A DNA stretch of 33,464 nucleotides from Ancalomicrobiaceae bacterium (GCA_031291595.1 JARLIU010000175.1:1-33464); one strand, 5' to 3'. Counted from the stretch's first letter, positions 16,277 to 27,922 are shown. Program-made: numbers and translations. The notes: generated by a model not told the origin, from the letters alone.

Positions 16277-17785
16277 TCAGTTCACCGCCAAGGCCGTATG
16301 GTGCAGCACGTCGATGGCGGCTTGGTACTTGGTGACGAGCGCCTCGACCGAGGCCGCCGTCGCTCCGAGGATCGGCTTCGGATAGATGCCGTAGAACAGC
16401 GTCACCGCCACGAGCGGATAGAGCACGATGCGCTCGCGCAAAGACAGATCGAGGATGCCGGCGAGACTCGGCTTGTCGAGCACGCCGAAGATCACCTTGC
16501 GGTAGAGCCACAGCCCGTAGCAGGCCGACAGGATCACGCCGGTGGTGGCGAAGAACGCCACCCAGGTGTTGGCGCGGAACGTGCCGATCAGCGTCAGGAA
16601 CTCGCCGATGAAGCCGGACGTGCCCGGCAGGCCGACGTTCGCCATGGTGAAGATCATGAAGGCGACGGCATACCAGGGCATGCGGTTGACGAGCCCGCCG
16701 TAGGCGGCGATCTCGCGGGTATGCATGCGGTCGTAAATGACGCCGACGCAGAGGAACAGCGCGGCCGAGACGAAGCCGTGGCTGATCATCTGAAAGATCG
16801 AGCCTTCGATGCCCTGCACGTTCATGGTGAAGATGCCCATCGTCACATAGCCCATGTGAGCGACGGAGGAATAGGCGATCAGCTTCTTCACGTCATCCTG
16901 CACCAGCGCGACGAGCGAGGTGTAGATGATGGCGACGATCGACAGCGTGAACACGAATGGCGTGAAGAAGTCGGACGCCGCCGGGAACATCGGCACCGAG
17001 AACCGCAGGTAACCGTAGCCGCCCATCTTCAGCAGAATGCCGGCAAGGATGACGGACCCGGCGGTCGGCGCCTCGACATGCGCATCCGGCAGCCAGGTGT
17101 GCACCGGCCACATCGGCATTTTCACCGCGAACGAGGCGAAGAACGCCACCCACAGCCAGCTCTGCATCGCTTGCGGGAAGTGATGGTCGAGCAGGATGGT
17201 GATGTCGGACGTGCCGGCCTGCCAGTACATCGCCAGCATGGCGACGAGCATCAGGACCGAGCCCAACAGCGTGTAGAGGAAGAACTTGAACGACGCGTAG
17301 ACCCGCCGCGGCCCGCCCCACACGCCGATGATCAGGAACATCGGAATGAGGCCCGCCTCGAAGAACACGTAGAACAGGATCAGGTCGAGCGAGGTGAAGA
17401 CGCCGATCATCAGCGTTTCCAGCACCAGGAACGCGATCATGTATTCCTTCAGCCGGCTGGTGACCGCCTGGCTCGCCAGGATGCAGAACGGCATGAGGAA
17501 GGTCGTCAGAATCACGAACAGCACCGAGATGCCGTCGACACCCATGTGGTAGCTGAACAGACCGCCGAGCCAGTGCGACTTCTCGACGAGTTGGAAGCCC
17601 GGATTGGCCGAATTGAACTCCTTGAGGATCAGCAACGAAACGAGGAAGGTCACCACCGTCGTGATCAGCGACACGGAGCGGATATTCCTTGCCGCCACCT
17701 CGTCCTCGCCGCGAATGAGCGCGACGAACACGACGCCCACCAGCGGCAGGAAGGTGACGATCGTCAGCAACGGCCAGCCCGCCAT
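16277..17785 (-). CDS. nuoM: NADH-quinone oxidoreductase subunit M
   Basis: A 502-residue antiporter-like membrane subunit of complex I. It carries the conserved helix-5 Glu in [13 protein letters not shown], the pump Lys in [20 protein letters not shown], and [18 protein letters not shown], all hallmarks of NuoM. ATG 17785 overlaps the nuoL stop by one base (TGATG), with GGGGGAG 7 bases upstream inside nuoL; a start further upstream in the same frame would lie within the nuoL coding sequence. Length is normal. Confidence 0.97.
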   Translation of the reverse strand: MAGWPLLTIVTFLPLVGVVFVALIRGEDEVAARNIRSVSLITTVVTFLVSLLILKEFNSANPGFQLVEKSHWLGGLFSYHMGVDGISVLFVILTTFLMPFCILASQAVTSRLKEYMIAFLVLETLMIGVFTSLDLILFYVFFEAGLIPMFLIIGVWGGPRRVYASFKFFLYTLLGSVLMLVAMLAMYWQAGTSDITILLDHHFPQAMQSWLWVAFFASFAVKMPMWPVHTWLPDAHVEAPTAGSVILAGILLKMGGYGYLRFSVPMFPAASDFFTPFVFTLSIVAIIYTSLVALVQDDVKKLIAYSSVAHMGYVTMGIFTMNVQGIEGSIFQMISHGFVSAALFLCVGVIYDRMHTREIAAYGGLVNRMPWYAVAFMIFTMANVGLPGTSGFIGEFLTLIGTFRANTWVAFFATTGVILSACYGLWLYRKVIFGVLDKPSLAGILDLSLRERIVLYPLVAVTLFYGIYPKPILGATAASVEALVTKYQAAIDVLHHTALAVN

Positions 17786-19887
17786 CAGTGAACTCCCCCG
17801 AACAGCATCCAAGTCACGAGCGCCGCCACGCCGATCAGCATGGCGAAGGCATAATGGTAGACGAAGCCGGTCTGCAGTCTGACGACGCGGGCGGTGACGT
17901 CGATGACGCGCGCCGAAATCCCGTCAGGCCCGAAGCCGTCGATCAGCCAGCCATCGCCGCCGCGCCACAACAGCCGGCCGAGCCAGATCGCCGGCTTGAC
18001 GAAGATCCGATCGTAGAGCTCGTCGAAGTACCACTTGTTCAACAGGAACTGGTAGACGCCGGGCAGACGCTCGGCCAGCGCCACCGGCTGACGCGGATCG
18101 ACGATGTAGAACCAGTAGGCCATGCCGAAGCCGATCAGCATGGCGAGGAACGGCACGAAGCTGACGAGGGCGGGCACATGGTGCGCCTCGGTCAGGATGT
18201 GGTTGTCCGGCCCGACGTAGAGCGCGCCCTTCCAGAACGCATTCCAGTGCTCGACGATCGCCGCCGGCTCGTGGCCGTAGCCAAGGAACAGGCCGGTGAA
18301 CAACATGCCGGAAACGACCGCGCCGAGCGCCAGCACCATCAGCGGGATGGTCATCACCTTCGGGCTCTCGTGCACATGCGCCATCACCTCGGCCGGGGCG
18401 CGGGCCTCGCCGAAGAACGTCATGAAGATCAGCCGCCAGGAGTAGAACGAGGTGAACAGCGCGGCGACGGACAACAGGAAGAAGGCGTAGGGCCCGAAGA
18501 AGCCACCCGCGGCATACGTCGCCTCGATGATCGCATCCTTCGAGTTGAAGCCGGCAAAGCCGAGCTGGCTCAACGGGATGCCGACGCCGGTCAACGCCAG
18601 CGTGCCGACGATCATCATCGAATAGGTCAGCGGGATCTTGGCCCTGAGGCCGCCCATCGCGCGCATGTCCTGCTCGCCCGACACCGCATGGATGACCGAA
18701 CCGGCACCGAGGAATAACAGCGCCTTGAAGAAGGCGTGGGTGAACAGGTGGAAGATGCCGGCCGAATAGGCCCCGACGCCGAGCGCAGCGAACATGTAGC
18801 CGAGCTGCGAGCAGGTCGAATAGGCGATCACCCGCTTGATGTCGTTCTGAACGAGACCGACGGTGGCGGCGAAGAACGCCGTGGTCGCGCCCACCAGGGT
18901 GACGACGGCAAGCGCGGTCGGCGACAGGTCGAACAGCGGCGACAGGCGCGCCACCATGAACACGCCGGCGGTCACCATGGTCGCGGCATGGATCAGCGCG
19001 GAGACCGGGGTCGGGCCCTCCATCGCGTCCGGCAACCAGGTGTGCAGCAGGAACTGCGCCGACTTGCCCATGGCGCCCATGAACAAGAGCAGGCACACGC
19101 AGGTGATGGCATCGAAATCGTGGCCGAGGAACAGGATCGTATGGCCCTTCATGCCCGGCGCAGCGGCGAAGATCGTCGTGAGGTCGATCGACTTGAAGAT
19201 GACGAACACGCCGAAGATGCCGAGCGCGAAGCCGAAGTCGCCGATGCGGTTGACGACGAACGCCTTGATCGCCGCGGCATTGGCCGAGGGCTTCTTGAAC
19301 CAGAAGCCGATGAGCAGATAGGACGCCAGACCCACGCCTTCCCAGCCGAAGAACATCTGCACCAGATTGTCGGCTGTCACCAGCATCAGCATGGCGAAGG
19401 TGAACAGCGACAGGTAGGCGAAGAAGCGCGACTTGTTGTCGTCGTGCGCCATGTAGCCGATGGAATAGAGGTGAACGACCGACGACACGGTGTTGACCAC
19501 CACCAGCATGACGACGGTGAGCGTATCGATCCTGAGCGCCCAGTCGACCGAGAGTTCGCCCGACTGGATCCAGGCCATGATCGGCACCTTGATCACGCCG
19601 GGCTCGCCGTAGAGGCCGACCTGGACGAAGGCGACCCAGGACAGCACGGCCGAGACCATGAGGAGACCCGTGGTGATGTACTGCGCGGCGCGTGTACCGG
19701 GCGGATCCTGGTGATCGCCGTGGTCGGTCCCGTGATCGTCATGCGCATCGGCGTGATGGTCCGCCGCGTGCGCGTCGTGACCATGATGGCCGCCGGCGGC
19801 CGCATCGGGCAGGTGATGGCTGAGGAGCGTGATCGCCGAGGCGATCAGGAACCCCAGAAGCGGCAAGAAGACGATGGCCGAATACAT
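17785..19887 (-). CDS. nuoL: NADH-quinone oxidoreductase subunit L, with His-rich insertion
   Basis: A 700-residue, most distal antiporter-like subunit of the complex I membrane arm, with a long C-terminal amphipathic arm. Diagnostic segments are [38 protein letters not shown] and [18 protein letters not shown]. Between the first membrane helix (residues about 4-22) and the second there is an unusual insertion: 12 histidines within residues 24-59, mixed with Asp/Ala/Gly, coded at 19711-19818. It makes the protein longer than E. coli NuoL (613). The stop is shared with the nuoM start. nuoK ends 7 bp upstream. Confidence 0.96.
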   Translation of the reverse strand: MYSAIVFLPLLGFLIASAITLLSHHLPDAAAGGHHGHDAHAADHHADAHDDHGTDHGDHQDPPGTRAAQYITTGLLMVSAVLSWVAFVQVGLYGEPGVIKVPIMAWIQSGELSVDWALRIDTLTVVMLVVVNTVSSVVHLYSIGYMAHDDNKSRFFAYLSLFTFAMLMLVTADNLVQMFFGWEGVGLASYLLIGFWFKKPSANAAAIKAFVVNRIGDFGFALGIFGVFVIFKSIDLTTIFAAAPGMKGHTILFLGHDFDAITCVCLLLFMGAMGKSAQFLLHTWLPDAMEGPTPVSALIHAATMVTAGVFMVARLSPLFDLSPTALAVVTLVGATTAFFAATVGLVQNDIKRVIAYSTCSQLGYMFAALGVGAYSAGIFHLFTHAFFKALLFLGAGSVIHAVSGEQDMRAMGGLRAKIPLTYSMMIVGTLALTGVGIPLSQLGFAGFNSKDAIIEATYAAGGFFGPYAFFLLSVAALFTSFYSWRLIFMTFFGEARAPAEVMAHVHESPKVMTIPLMVLALGAVVSGMLFTGLFLGYGHEPAAIVEHWNAFWKGALYVGPDNHILTEAHHVPALVSFVPFLAMLIGFGMAYWFYIVDPRQPVALAERLPGVYQFLLNKWYFDELYDRIFVKPAIWLGRLLWRGGDGWLIDGFGPDGISARVIDVTARVVRLQTGFVYHYAFAMLIGVAALVTWMLFGGVH

Positions 19888-19894
19888 GGGCGGC

Positions 19895-20203
19895 TCAACC
19901 CTTCATCATGTTGATGTCCTCGACCGCGATCGAGCCGCGGTTCCGGAAGAAGACGACGAGGATGGCAAGTCCGATGGCCGCCTCGGCGGCGGCCACGGTC
20001 AAGACGATGAGCGCGAACACCTGACCGGTCAGGTCGTTCAAAAAGTGCGAGAAGGCGACGAAGTTGAGATTGACCGACAGAAGGATCAGCTCGATCGACA
20101 TCAGGATGACGATGACGTTCTTCCGATTGAGGAAGATGCCGAAGACGCCGAGCGTGAACAGGATCGCTGCCACCGACAGGTAGTGCGACAGTCCGATTTC
20201 CAT
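19895..20203 (-). CDS. nuoK: NADH-quinone oxidoreductase subunit K
   Basis: A 102-residue, three-helix subunit of the complex I membrane arm that couples quinone chemistry to proton pumping. The two conserved buried glutamates are present: Glu38 (MSIELILLS) and Glu74 (AAAEAAIGL). ATG 20203 (MEIGLSHYL) matches the family start and has GGGGG about 6 bases upstream; an in-frame ATG 12 bases earlier is less likely. It is separated from nuoJ by 111 bp that include a hairpin. Confidence 0.96.
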   Translation of the reverse strand: MEIGLSHYLSVAAILFTLGVFGIFLNRKNVIVILMSIELILLSVNLNFVAFSHFLNDLTGQVFALIVLTVAAAEAAIGLAILVVFFRNRGSIAVEDINMMKG

Positions 20204-20280
20204 GGTAGCCCCCATGTTCCCTTAGCGTTCAGCATCAAGTCCGAGGGCTCGCTACCGATGCCCGTCGATCCGTGTTTCGG

Positions 20281-20301
20281 CCGGGCGGTCGTGCCGCCCG
20301 G
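20281..20301. repeat. Hairpin in the nuoJ-nuoK spacer
   Basis: CCGGGCGG (20281-20288) and CCGCCCGG (20294-20301) form an 8-bp perfect stem with a 5-base loop in the 111-bp spacer between nuoJ and nuoK. There is no T-run, so it is unlikely to be a terminator. An mRNA processing or stability element is possible. Confidence 0.45.
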
Positions 20302-20314
20302 ACGTCGTCCAACC

Positions 20315-20929
20315 TCAGCCGGCGAGCCCCTCGCCCGACTTGACCTTGACCAGTTCGATGGCGGTGGCCGGCGTGCGGGCGACCTGGACCGAGATGTCCT
20401 GCCGCTTGACGCCCACCTTGTGCCGCATGGTCAAGACGATGGCGCCGATCATGGCGACGAGCAGCACCATGCCGGCGGCCTCGAAGTAGTAGACGTACTT
20501 GGTATAGAGCACCGCCCCGAGCGCCGAAGCGTTGATGACGCCGGCCGGCGTCGGTTCGCCGACATGGGCGAGCGTCTGCGGCCCGATCACCGCCGCCCCC
20601 AGCACCATGAGGAGTTCGACCAAGAGCACCACGCCGATGGCCGAGCCGATCGGCAGATACTGCAGGACGCCCTGGCGGAGTTCGACGAAGTCGACGTCGA
20701 GCATCATCACGACGAACAGGAACAGCACCGCCACCGCGCCGACATAGACGACGACCAGGATCATCGCCAGGAATTCGGCGCCCAACAGCACGAACAGGCC
20801 CGCCGCCGAGAAGAAGGCGAGGATCAGGAACAGCACCGAATAGACCGGATTGCGCGACGAGATCACCATGAAGGCCGAAGCGACCGTGATGGCGGCGAAG
20901 ATGTAGAAGAAAACGGCTTGCAAGATCAT
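20315..20929 (-). CDS. nuoJ: NADH-quinone oxidoreductase subunit J
   Basis: A 204-residue, five-helix subunit of the complex I membrane arm near the quinone channel. The conserved third helix with its pi-bulge region reads VVYVGAVAVLFLFVVMMLD, preceded by LLGAEFLAMI. The last 35 residues are a polar tail (VGVKRQDISVQVARTP) typical of alphaproteobacterial NuoJ. ATG 20929 starts MILQAVFFYIF. nuoI ends 63 bp upstream. Confidence 0.95.
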   Translation of the reverse strand: MILQAVFFYIFAAITVASAFMVISSRNPVYSVLFLILAFFSAAGLFVLLGAEFLAMILVVVYVGAVAVLFLFVVMMLDVDFVELRQGVLQYLPIGSAIGVVLLVELLMVLGAAVIGPQTLAHVGEPTPAGVINASALGAVLYTKYVYYFEAAGMVLLVAMIGAIVLTMRHKVGVKRQDISVQVARTPATAIELVKVKSGEGLAG

Positions 20930-20992
20930 TCGACCCCCCGGTTCCCCGGCATTCCGTGTTTCGAGCGCGTGTCGCGCCAGTCAGGTCCCGAC

Positions 20993-21481
20993 TTACCGAT
21001 AGGGCGCGTCGATCGCCATGTTGCGGGCAATCTCGCGCTCCCAGCGCGAGCCGTTGGCGAGCAGCCGATCCTTGTCATAGAACAGCTCCTCGCGCGTCTC
21101 GGTGGCGAACTCGAAGTTCGGCCCCTCGACGATGGCGTCGACCGGGCAGGCCTCCTGGCAGAAGCCGCAATAGATGCATTTCACCATGTCGATGTCGTAA
21201 CGGGTGGTGCGGCGCGTGCCGTCGTTGCCGCGCGGGCCGGCCTCGATCGTGATCGCCTGCGCCGGGCAGATCGCCTCGCACAGCTTGCAGGCGATGCAGC
21301 GCTCCTCGCCGTTCGGATAGCGCCTGAGCGCATGTTCGCCGCGGAAGCGCGGCGAGACCGGGCCCTTCTCGAACGGGTAGTTCAGTGTCGCCTTCGGGGC
21401 GAAGAAATAGCGCATCGACAGGAAGAAAGCCGATACGAACTCCTTCAGAAACAAGGCTTTCGCAGCCTGATCCAGTTTCAT
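20993..21481 (-). CDS. nuoI: NADH-quinone oxidoreductase subunit I (two 4Fe-4S)
   Basis: A 162-residue ferredoxin-like subunit of the complex I hydrophilic arm that carries clusters N6a and N6b. Both CxxCxxCxxxCP motifs are intact: Cys62/65/68/72 ([12 protein letters not shown]) and Cys102/105/108/112 ([12 protein letters not shown]). ATG 21481 ([10 protein letters not shown]) has GAGGGG 8 bases upstream; the open frame continues 25 codons further but would read back into the preceding small gene. That gene, a small membrane-protein ORF, ends 19 bp upstream. Confidence 0.97.
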   Translation of the reverse strand: MKLDQAAKALFLKEFVSAFFLSMRYFFAPKATLNYPFEKGPVSPRFRGEHALRRYPNGEERCIACKLCEAICPAQAITIEAGPRGNDGTRRTTRYDIDMVKCIYCGFCQEACPVDAIVEGPNFEFATETREELFYDKDRLLANGSRWEREIARNMAIDAPYR

Positions 21482-21500
21482 GCCCTCATCCCCTCTCGCC

Positions 21501-21740
21501 TCACCCGCCGAGGCTCGCACCAAACCAATAGCCAAGCCCGGCGAATACCAAGGCATTGACGACGAACAGCACCCGCATCACCGTCTCGCCGAACGGCCGG
21601 GCGGAGCCATCCGCCACTCCCGGTGCCTGCCTCTTCCGCGCTGCGCGCTCGAGCAGACTGGCAATCATTCCGAAGTCCAACACGCCGATGAACACCCCAA
21701 TGCCGGCGCCGATCACTCCTGGCAGCGACAGATGGTCCAC
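21501..21740 (-). CDS. Small membrane protein of unknown function between nuoH and nuoI
   Basis: A 79-residue protein with two hydrophobic segments (about residues 8-29 and 54-76), separated by a basic loop (ERAARKRQ) and a Gly/Ala/Asp-containing linker, ending in [10 protein letters not shown]. It starts with GTG at 21740, with GGAGG 5 bases upstream. It is fitted exactly between nuoH (12 bp away) and nuoI (19 bp away), and its frame fills the gap, which argues it is a real gene. I do not recognise the family. It is not one of the 14 standard nuo subunits. A complex I-associated or assembly role is possible only by position. Confidence 0.68.
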   Translation of the reverse strand: MDHLSLPGVIGAGIGVFIGVLDFGMIASLLERAARKRQAPGVADGSARPFGETVMRVLFVVNALVFAGLGYWFGASLGG

Positions 21741-21752
21741 GGGCCCCTCCCC

Positions 21753-22805
21753 TTATGGCGCCCAGCCGGTCAGTTGCAGCACGCCGGCGACGACGACGAC
21801 CGACGTGATCGAGATCGGCAGGAACACCTTCCATCCCAGCCGCATCAGCTGGTCGTAGCGGTAGCGCGGCACGAAAGCCTTGACCATGGCGATCATGAAG
21901 AACACCGCCAGCGCCTTGATCAGGAACCAGATGACGCCCGGGACCCAGGTGAACGGCGCAACCGCGATCGGCGGCAGCCAGCCGCCGAAGAACAGCACCG
22001 TCATCAGCGCGCACATGGTGCAGATGGCGACATATTCGCCCAACATGAACAGCATGTAGGGCCCGGACCCATATTCGACCATGTAGCCGGCGACAAGTTC
22101 CGATTCCGCCTCGAGCAGATCGAACGGCGGCCGGTTGGTTTCCGCCAGCGCCGAGACGAAGAAGATGACCAGCATCGGGAACAGCGGCAGGAAGTACCAG
22201 TTGAGCACCGTCAGCCACGGCAGCCCGATCAGCGTTGCCAGCCCGTGCGCCTGCTGCGCCTTGACGATGTCGGAGAGATTGAGCGAGCCGGCGCACAGGA
22301 GAACGGTGATGATGACGAAGCCGATCGAGACCTCGTAGGACACCATCTGCGCCGCCGACCTGAGCGCGGCGAGGAAGGCGTACTTCGAGTTCGACGCCCA
22401 GCCGCCCATGATCACGCCATAGACGCCCAGCGACGAGATGGCGAAGATGTACAACACGCCGACATTGATGTTCGACACCACCCAGCCGTCGGCGACCGGC
22501 ACCACCGCCCAGGCGGCGAGCGCCAGCAGCGTGGTGACGAAGGGCGCCAGGATGAAGATGACCTTGTTGGAGCCGGACGGGATCACCGGCTCCTTCAGCA
22601 TGAATTTCAGCAGGTCGGCGAACGACTGGAACAGGCCCCAGGGACCAACGACGTTGGGGCCGCGCCGCATCTGCACCGCCGCCCAGATCTTGCGGTCGGC
22701 GTAGAGGACATAGGCGACGATCAGCAGCAGCGCGACAAGCAGCACTGCCGATTCCACCACGATGATGATCAGCGGCCAGAGATAATTGGACCAGAGGTCG
22801 GTCAT
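21753..22805 (-). CDS. nuoH: NADH-quinone oxidoreductase subunit H
   Basis: A 350-residue, eight-helix heel subunit of complex I that forms much of the quinone-binding channel. Conserved segments are [17 protein letters not shown], the acidic loop [19 protein letters not shown] and [13 protein letters not shown] near the C-terminus. ATG 22805 starts [11 protein letters not shown]. The racemase gene ends 14 bp upstream and the small membrane-protein gene starts 12 bp downstream, so it is flanked on both sides by non-nuo genes within the operon. Confidence 0.97.
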   Translation of the reverse strand: MTDLWSNYLWPLIIIVVESAVLLVALLLIVAYVLYADRKIWAAVQMRRGPNVVGPWGLFQSFADLLKFMLKEPVIPSGSNKVIFILAPFVTTLLALAAWAVVPVADGWVVSNINVGVLYIFAISSLGVYGVIMGGWASNSKYAFLAALRSAAQMVSYEVSIGFVIITVLLCAGSLNLSDIVKAQQAHGLATLIGLPWLTVLNWYFLPLFPMLVIFFVSALAETNRPPFDLLEAESELVAGYMVEYGSGPYMLFMLGEYVAICTMCALMTVLFFGGWLPPIAVAPFTWVPGVIWFLIKALAVFFMIAMVKAFVPRYRYDQLMRLGWKVFLPISITSVVVVAGVLQLTGWAP

Positions 22806-22819
22806 GATCGCTTCAATCC

Positions 22820-23536
22820 TTATTCGGCCGCCGCCCGAACCACCTCAGCCAGCGCCAGATCGAGCGCCGCATCGACATGGATCAGGCTCGTATCAAACAC
22901 CGGTGCGGCGACGTTCGCCGCGTTCAACAGCATGCCCACTTCGGTGCAGCCGAGAATGATGCCGTCCGCCCCGCGCTCGATGAGCCGCCGGGCGAGATCT
23001 TCGTAGGCAAGCCGCGAGCGGTCTACCACCATGCCGAGGCACAATTCGTCGTAGATCACGCGGTGAACCATGGCGCGCTCGTCGGCTTCCGGCACCATCA
23101 CCTCAAGACCGAAGCGCTGCCGCAGCCGACCGACGTAGAAGTCCTCTTCCATGGTGAAGCGCGTGGCGATCAGCGCCGGCCGCCGGCATCCCGCCGCCAC
23201 GATCCGCTCCGCCGTCGCATCGGCGATGTGGACGAACGGTACGGTGGCGACCGTCTCGATCGCCGCAGCCACCTTGTGCATCGTATTGGTGGCGAGGAGG
23301 AGGATCTCGGCGCCCGCAGCTTCGAGCCCGCGTGCAGCCGCCGCCAGCACCCGGCCAGCCTCATCCCAGCGACCGGCCGCCTGCAGCTCGGCGATCGGAG
23401 CGAAATCCAGCGAGCGGATGATCACATCGGCGGAATGCAGGCCACCGAGACGCCGGCGCGTCTCGGAATTGAGCCGATCGTAATAGATCCGCGTCGATTC
23501 CGCGCTCATGCCGCCGATGATGCCGATGGTCTTCAT
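22820..23536 (-). CDS. YgeA-like aspartate/glutamate racemase inside the nuo operon
   Basis: A 238-residue protein of the Asp/Glu racemase family, cytosolic and PLP-independent. It starts [20 protein letters not shown] and closely resembles E. coli YgeA along its length ([37 protein letters not shown]). The first catalytic position, usually Cys in CNT, is Thr in TNTMH, as in YgeA. The second Cys is present in GCTE. This fits the YgeA-type L-Asp/Glu-specific racemase rather than a two-thiol enzyme. ATG 23536 has GAGGG 5 bases upstream. It lies 8 bp after nuoG and 14 bp before nuoH and is thus co-transcribed with complex I. No peptidoglycan or amino-acid gene is near. Confidence 0.88.
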   Translation of the reverse strand: MKTIGIIGGMSAESTRIYYDRLNSETRRRLGGLHSADVIIRSLDFAPIAELQAAGRWDEAGRVLAAAARGLEAAGAEILLLATNTMHKVAAAIETVATVPFVHIADATAERIVAAGCRRPALIATRFTMEEDFYVGRLRQRFGLEVMVPEADERAMVHRVIYDELCLGMVVDRSRLAYEDLARRLIERGADGIILGCTEVGMLLNAANVAAPVFDTSLIHVDAALDLALAEVVRAAAE

Positions 23537-23544
23537 GCGCTCCC

Positions 23545-25626
23545 TCACTCCGCCGCGTCGAGCGCACGGGTCTTGGCGAGAGCCGAGCAGGTGGCCATCG
23601 TCTTCGACGCGCGGGCAATCGCATTGGTCAGGTAGAAATCGGCGACCGGGCTGGTGAACGCCGCACCGGCGACCGGGCCGGCGAGATCGGCGAGCCTGGC
23701 CACGTCGGCCGCATCGCCCTTGCGGACCGTGTCGATCTCGGCCAGATGCGGGTAGCGCGCATAGAGCTCGGCGCGGATGTCGCTGAGCGAGGCATACGGC
23801 AGCGGCACGCCTAAGACGTCGGAGAGCGCCCTGAGGACCGCCCAGTCCTCGCGCGCCTCGCCCGGCGGAAAGGCAGCGCGGTTGGCGAGCTGCACCCGCC
23901 CTTCCGTGTTGACGTAGGTGCCGGACTTCTCGGTGTAGGCGGCGCCCGAAAGGATCACGTCGGCACGGTGCGCGCCGCGGTCACCGTGCGTGCCGAGATA
24001 GACGACGAAGCTGCCCGCCGGCACCTCGACCTCGTCCGCCCCGGCGAGGAACACCACGTCGAGCGCGCCGGGATGCAGCATCTCGGGCGCCGTCAACCCG
24101 CCCTCGCCCGGCACGAAGCCGACGTCGAGCGCGCCGACGCGGGACGCCGTCGTATGCAGAATGGAAAAGCCGTTCCAGCCGTCGGTGACCGCCTCGACCG
24201 CACCGGCGAGCTTGGCGGCAAGTCCCAGCACGGCCTTGCCGTCGGCGCCGGTGAGCGCGCCTTCGCCAAGGAGGATCAACGGGTTCTTGGCGTTCTTCAG
24301 CGTGTCGATGAAGCCGATCTCGCCATTGGCCAGCGCTTCCAGCGAGCGAGAACCAGCGCCGAGGTAGTTGTAGGCATAGGTCAAGTCGGCATGATCGCCG
24401 ATGACGCCCACGGCCAACTTAGCCCTCAGCCAGCGCTTGCGGATGCGGGCGTTCAGCACCGGCGCCTCTTTGCGCGGATTGGAGCCGATGATGACGAGCG
24501 CATCGGCCCGATCGATGCCCTCGACCGTGGCATTGAACAGATACGAGGCGCGGCCGAAGCTCGGATCGAGCGCCGAACCGTCGGTGCGCGCGTCGATATT
24601 GGCCGTGCCCAGCGAGGTGGCCAGTTGCTTCAGCGCGAACAGTTCCTCGACGCTCGCCAGCCCGCCGGCGATGACGCCGATCCGCTTGGCGTCCGTCGCC
24701 TTCATACGTGCCGCGATGGTGGCGAACGCCTCGCCCCACGAGGCGGCCCTGAGCTTGCCGTTGACGCGGACGTAGGGCCGGTCGAGACGCTGTGTCTTCA
24801 GCCCGTCGACGACATGCCGGGTCTTGTCGGAGATCCACTCCTCGTTCACCGCCTCGTTGACCCGCGGCAGGATGCGCAGGACCTCGCGACCGCGGGTATC
24901 GACGCGGATGTTGGAGCCGAGCGCGTCCATCACGTCGATGGACTCGGTCTTGGTCAGCTCCCACGGACGCGCGGTGAATTCATAGGGCTTCGAGGTCAGC
25001 GCGCCGACCGGGCAGAGGTCGACGACATTGCCCTGCAGTTCCGATTCCATCGCGGTTTCGAGGTAGGTGGTGATTTCCACATCCTCGCCGCGGGAGATCA
25101 GGCCGAGATCGCCGACGCCGGCCACCTCGGCGGTGAAGCGGACGCAACGCGTGCACTGGATGCAGCGCGTCATCACCGTCTTCACCAACGGACCGATCTC
25201 CTTGTCCTCGACGGCACGCTTGTTGAGGTTGAAGCGCGAGCCGGCGACGCCATAGGCCATCGCCTGGTCCTGCAGGTCGCATTCGCCGCCCTGGTCGCAG
25301 ATCGGGCAATCGAGCGGATGGTTGATCAACAGGAATTCCATCACGCCCTCGCGGGCGCGCCTGACCATCGGCGTCTTGGTGAAGATCTCCGGCGCCTCGC
25401 CGTTCGGGCCCGGGCGCAGGTCCTTAACCGCCATGGCGCAGGAGGCCTGCGGCTTCGGCGGCCCGCCCTTCACCTCAACCAGACACATGCGGCAGTTGCC
25501 AGCCACCGATAGCCGCTCGTGGAAGCAGAAGCGCGGCACCTCGGCGCCGGCAGCCTCGGCCGCCTGCAACAGCGTCGCCTCAGGCGCGATGTCGATCTCG
25601 ATGCCATCGACTTTGATCTTAGCCAT
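23545..25626 (-). CDS. nuoG: NADH-quinone oxidoreductase subunit G
   Basis: A 693-residue, largest subunit of the complex I hydrophilic arm, passing electrons along an iron-sulphur chain. The N-terminal 2Fe-2S domain has Cys34, Cys45, Cys48 and Cys63. A His-ligated cluster follows ([16 protein letters not shown]), then a 4Fe-4S site ([10 protein letters not shown] ... CPVGALTS). The remainder is a molybdopterin-oxidoreductase-like fold without the extra N7 cysteine motif, as in mitochondrial NDUFS1. ATG 25626 is 53 bp after the nuoF stop. Confidence 0.96.
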   Translation of the reverse strand: MAKIKVDGIEIDIAPEATLLQAAEAAGAEVPRFCFHERLSVAGNCRMCLVEVKGGPPKPQASCAMAVKDLRPGPNGEAPEIFTKTPMVRRAREGVMEFLLINHPLDCPICDQGGECDLQDQAMAYGVAGSRFNLNKRAVEDKEIGPLVKTVMTRCIQCTRCVRFTAEVAGVGDLGLISRGEDVEITTYLETAMESELQGNVVDLCPVGALTSKPYEFTARPWELTKTESIDVMDALGSNIRVDTRGREVLRILPRVNEAVNEEWISDKTRHVVDGLKTQRLDRPYVRVNGKLRAASWGEAFATIAARMKATDAKRIGVIAGGLASVEELFALKQLATSLGTANIDARTDGSALDPSFGRASYLFNATVEGIDRADALVIIGSNPRKEAPVLNARIRKRWLRAKLAVGVIGDHADLTYAYNYLGAGSRSLEALANGEIGFIDTLKNAKNPLILLGEGALTGADGKAVLGLAAKLAGAVEAVTDGWNGFSILHTTASRVGALDVGFVPGEGGLTAPEMLHPGALDVVFLAGADEVEVPAGSFVVYLGTHGDRGAHRADVILSGAAYTEKSGTYVNTEGRVQLANRAAFPPGEAREDWAVLRALSDVLGVPLPYASLSDIRAELYARYPHLAEIDTVRKGDAADVARLADLAGPVAGAAFTSPVADFYLTNAIARASKTMATCSALAKTRALDAAE

Positions 25627-25679
25627 TCGTCCGCCTCAGACCTTCTGTTCCACTGCCGACCAGCTGTTCGGACCTGCGA

Positions 25680-26969
<1,290 letters not shown>

Positions 26970-26978
26970 GTCGCGTCC

Positions 26979-27233
26979 CTATTGCGCCGGATGGCTGGTC
27001 AGCTCGAGCCGCCGCTCGATGCGCATCAGGCGCCCATCGATATGGCCAAGCGTGTTGTAGACATTCGCGATATCGGTCTGGCCAGCGCCAATTTCATGCC
27101 GCAATCCAGCGACCCGGCCGTCGAAGGCGATCACGCGGGCCTCGAGCTCGCCGAGCTTGTGCTCGATGTTGGCGAGCCGCGCCTGCATCGCCTTCAGCAC
27201 CTCGTAGATCAGCTCGTTGGTGATCTCAGCCAT
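26979..27233 (-). CDS. Small coiled-coil protein between nuoE and nuoF
   Basis: An 84-residue protein that is helical almost throughout, with heptad-like leucine/isoleucine/valine spacing (ITNELIYEVLKAMQARLANI, then IEHKLGELEARV, and a C-terminal HIDGRLMRIERRLEL). No membrane segment or signal is present. ATG 27233 has GAGGGG 4-5 bases upstream. It begins 8 bp after the nuoE stop and ends 9 bp before nuoF. Similar stand-alone short coiled-coil ORFs occur in Alphaproteobacteria as far as I recall, without an assigned function. It is not a standard complex I subunit; oligomerisation is expected from the coiled coil. Confidence 0.75.
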   Translation of the reverse strand: MAEITNELIYEVLKAMQARLANIEHKLGELEARVIAFDGRVAGLRHEIGAGQTDIANVYNTLGHIDGRLMRIERRLELTSHPAQ

Positions 27234-27241
27234 GGCTCCCC

Positions 27242-27922
27242 TCACTCCGCCGGCGCGCTCGGAGCTGCGGGCTCCGGCTCGGCGGCGATGTTGACGCGGT
27301 AGCTGCCGTCGTAGATGCCGGGATCGGTCAACACCGTCGCGCCGCCCTCCGGCTCCGAGCCTTGCCGGCTGGTCTGCGGGCCGGGGTTCGGTTCATCGCC
27401 GCGCGCGATTGCCTCGATGACGGCCGTGAACGTCTCCGGCGTCAGATCCTCGTAGGTGTCGTTGCCGATCGCCACCATCGGCGCGTTGACGCAGGCCCCG
27501 AGGCACTCGACCTCCTCCCAGGAGAATTCGCCGTCTTCCGAGACGTGGAAGGGGTCGTGGTGGATGCGGTTCTTGCAGACCTTGATGATCTCGTCCGAGC
27601 CCCTGAGCATGCAGGGTGTGGTGCCGCACACCTGCACGTGCGCTCGTCTGCCGACGGGGGCGAGCAGGAACTGGGTGTAGAAGGTGGCGATCTCCAGCAC
27701 GCGGATCATCGCCATGTCGACCTTCGCCGCGCCCCATTCGATCGCCGGCTTGGTCAGCCAGCCGTCCTGCTCCTGCGCCCGCATCAAGATCGGAATGACG
27801 GCGGAGGCCTGCTTGCCGGGCGGATACTTGGCGATCGTCGCCTCCACCCACGCCGCATTCTCCGGCGTGAAGGCAAACGACGCCGGTTGGACGTTGTCGG
27901 GGGCAAGTCTGCGAACAGCCAT
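27242..27922 (-). CDS. nuoE: NADH-quinone oxidoreductase subunit E (2Fe-2S)
   Basis: A 226-residue, 24-kDa-type subunit of the NADH dehydrogenase module that carries the off-path 2Fe-2S cluster N1a. Ligands are Cys99 and Cys104 (CGTTPC), and Cys140 and Cys144 (CLGAC). The C-terminal 55 residues are a Pro/Glu/Ala-rich, probably disordered tail ending APSAPAE, as in other Hyphomicrobiales. ATG 27922 starts MAVRRLAPDN. The 92-residue secreted-protein gene ends 19 bp upstream. Confidence 0.96.
   Translation of the reverse strand: MAVRRLAPDNVQPASFAFTPENAAWVEATIAKYPPGKQASAVIPILMRAQEQDGWLTKPAIEWGAAKVDMAMIRVLEIATFYTQFLLAPVGRRAHVQVCGTTPCMLRGSDEIIKVCKNRIHHDPFHVSEDGEFSWEEVECLGACVNAPMVAIGNDTYEDLTPETFTAVIEAIARGDEPNPGPQTSRQGSEPEGGATVLTDPGIYDGSYRVNIAAEPEPAAPSAPAE

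Noticed and set aside
15785-17791. 668-codon open frame on the plus strand opposite nuoN and nuoM
   Set aside because: Low-complexity charged sequence antisense to membrane-protein genes; no start signal or domain.
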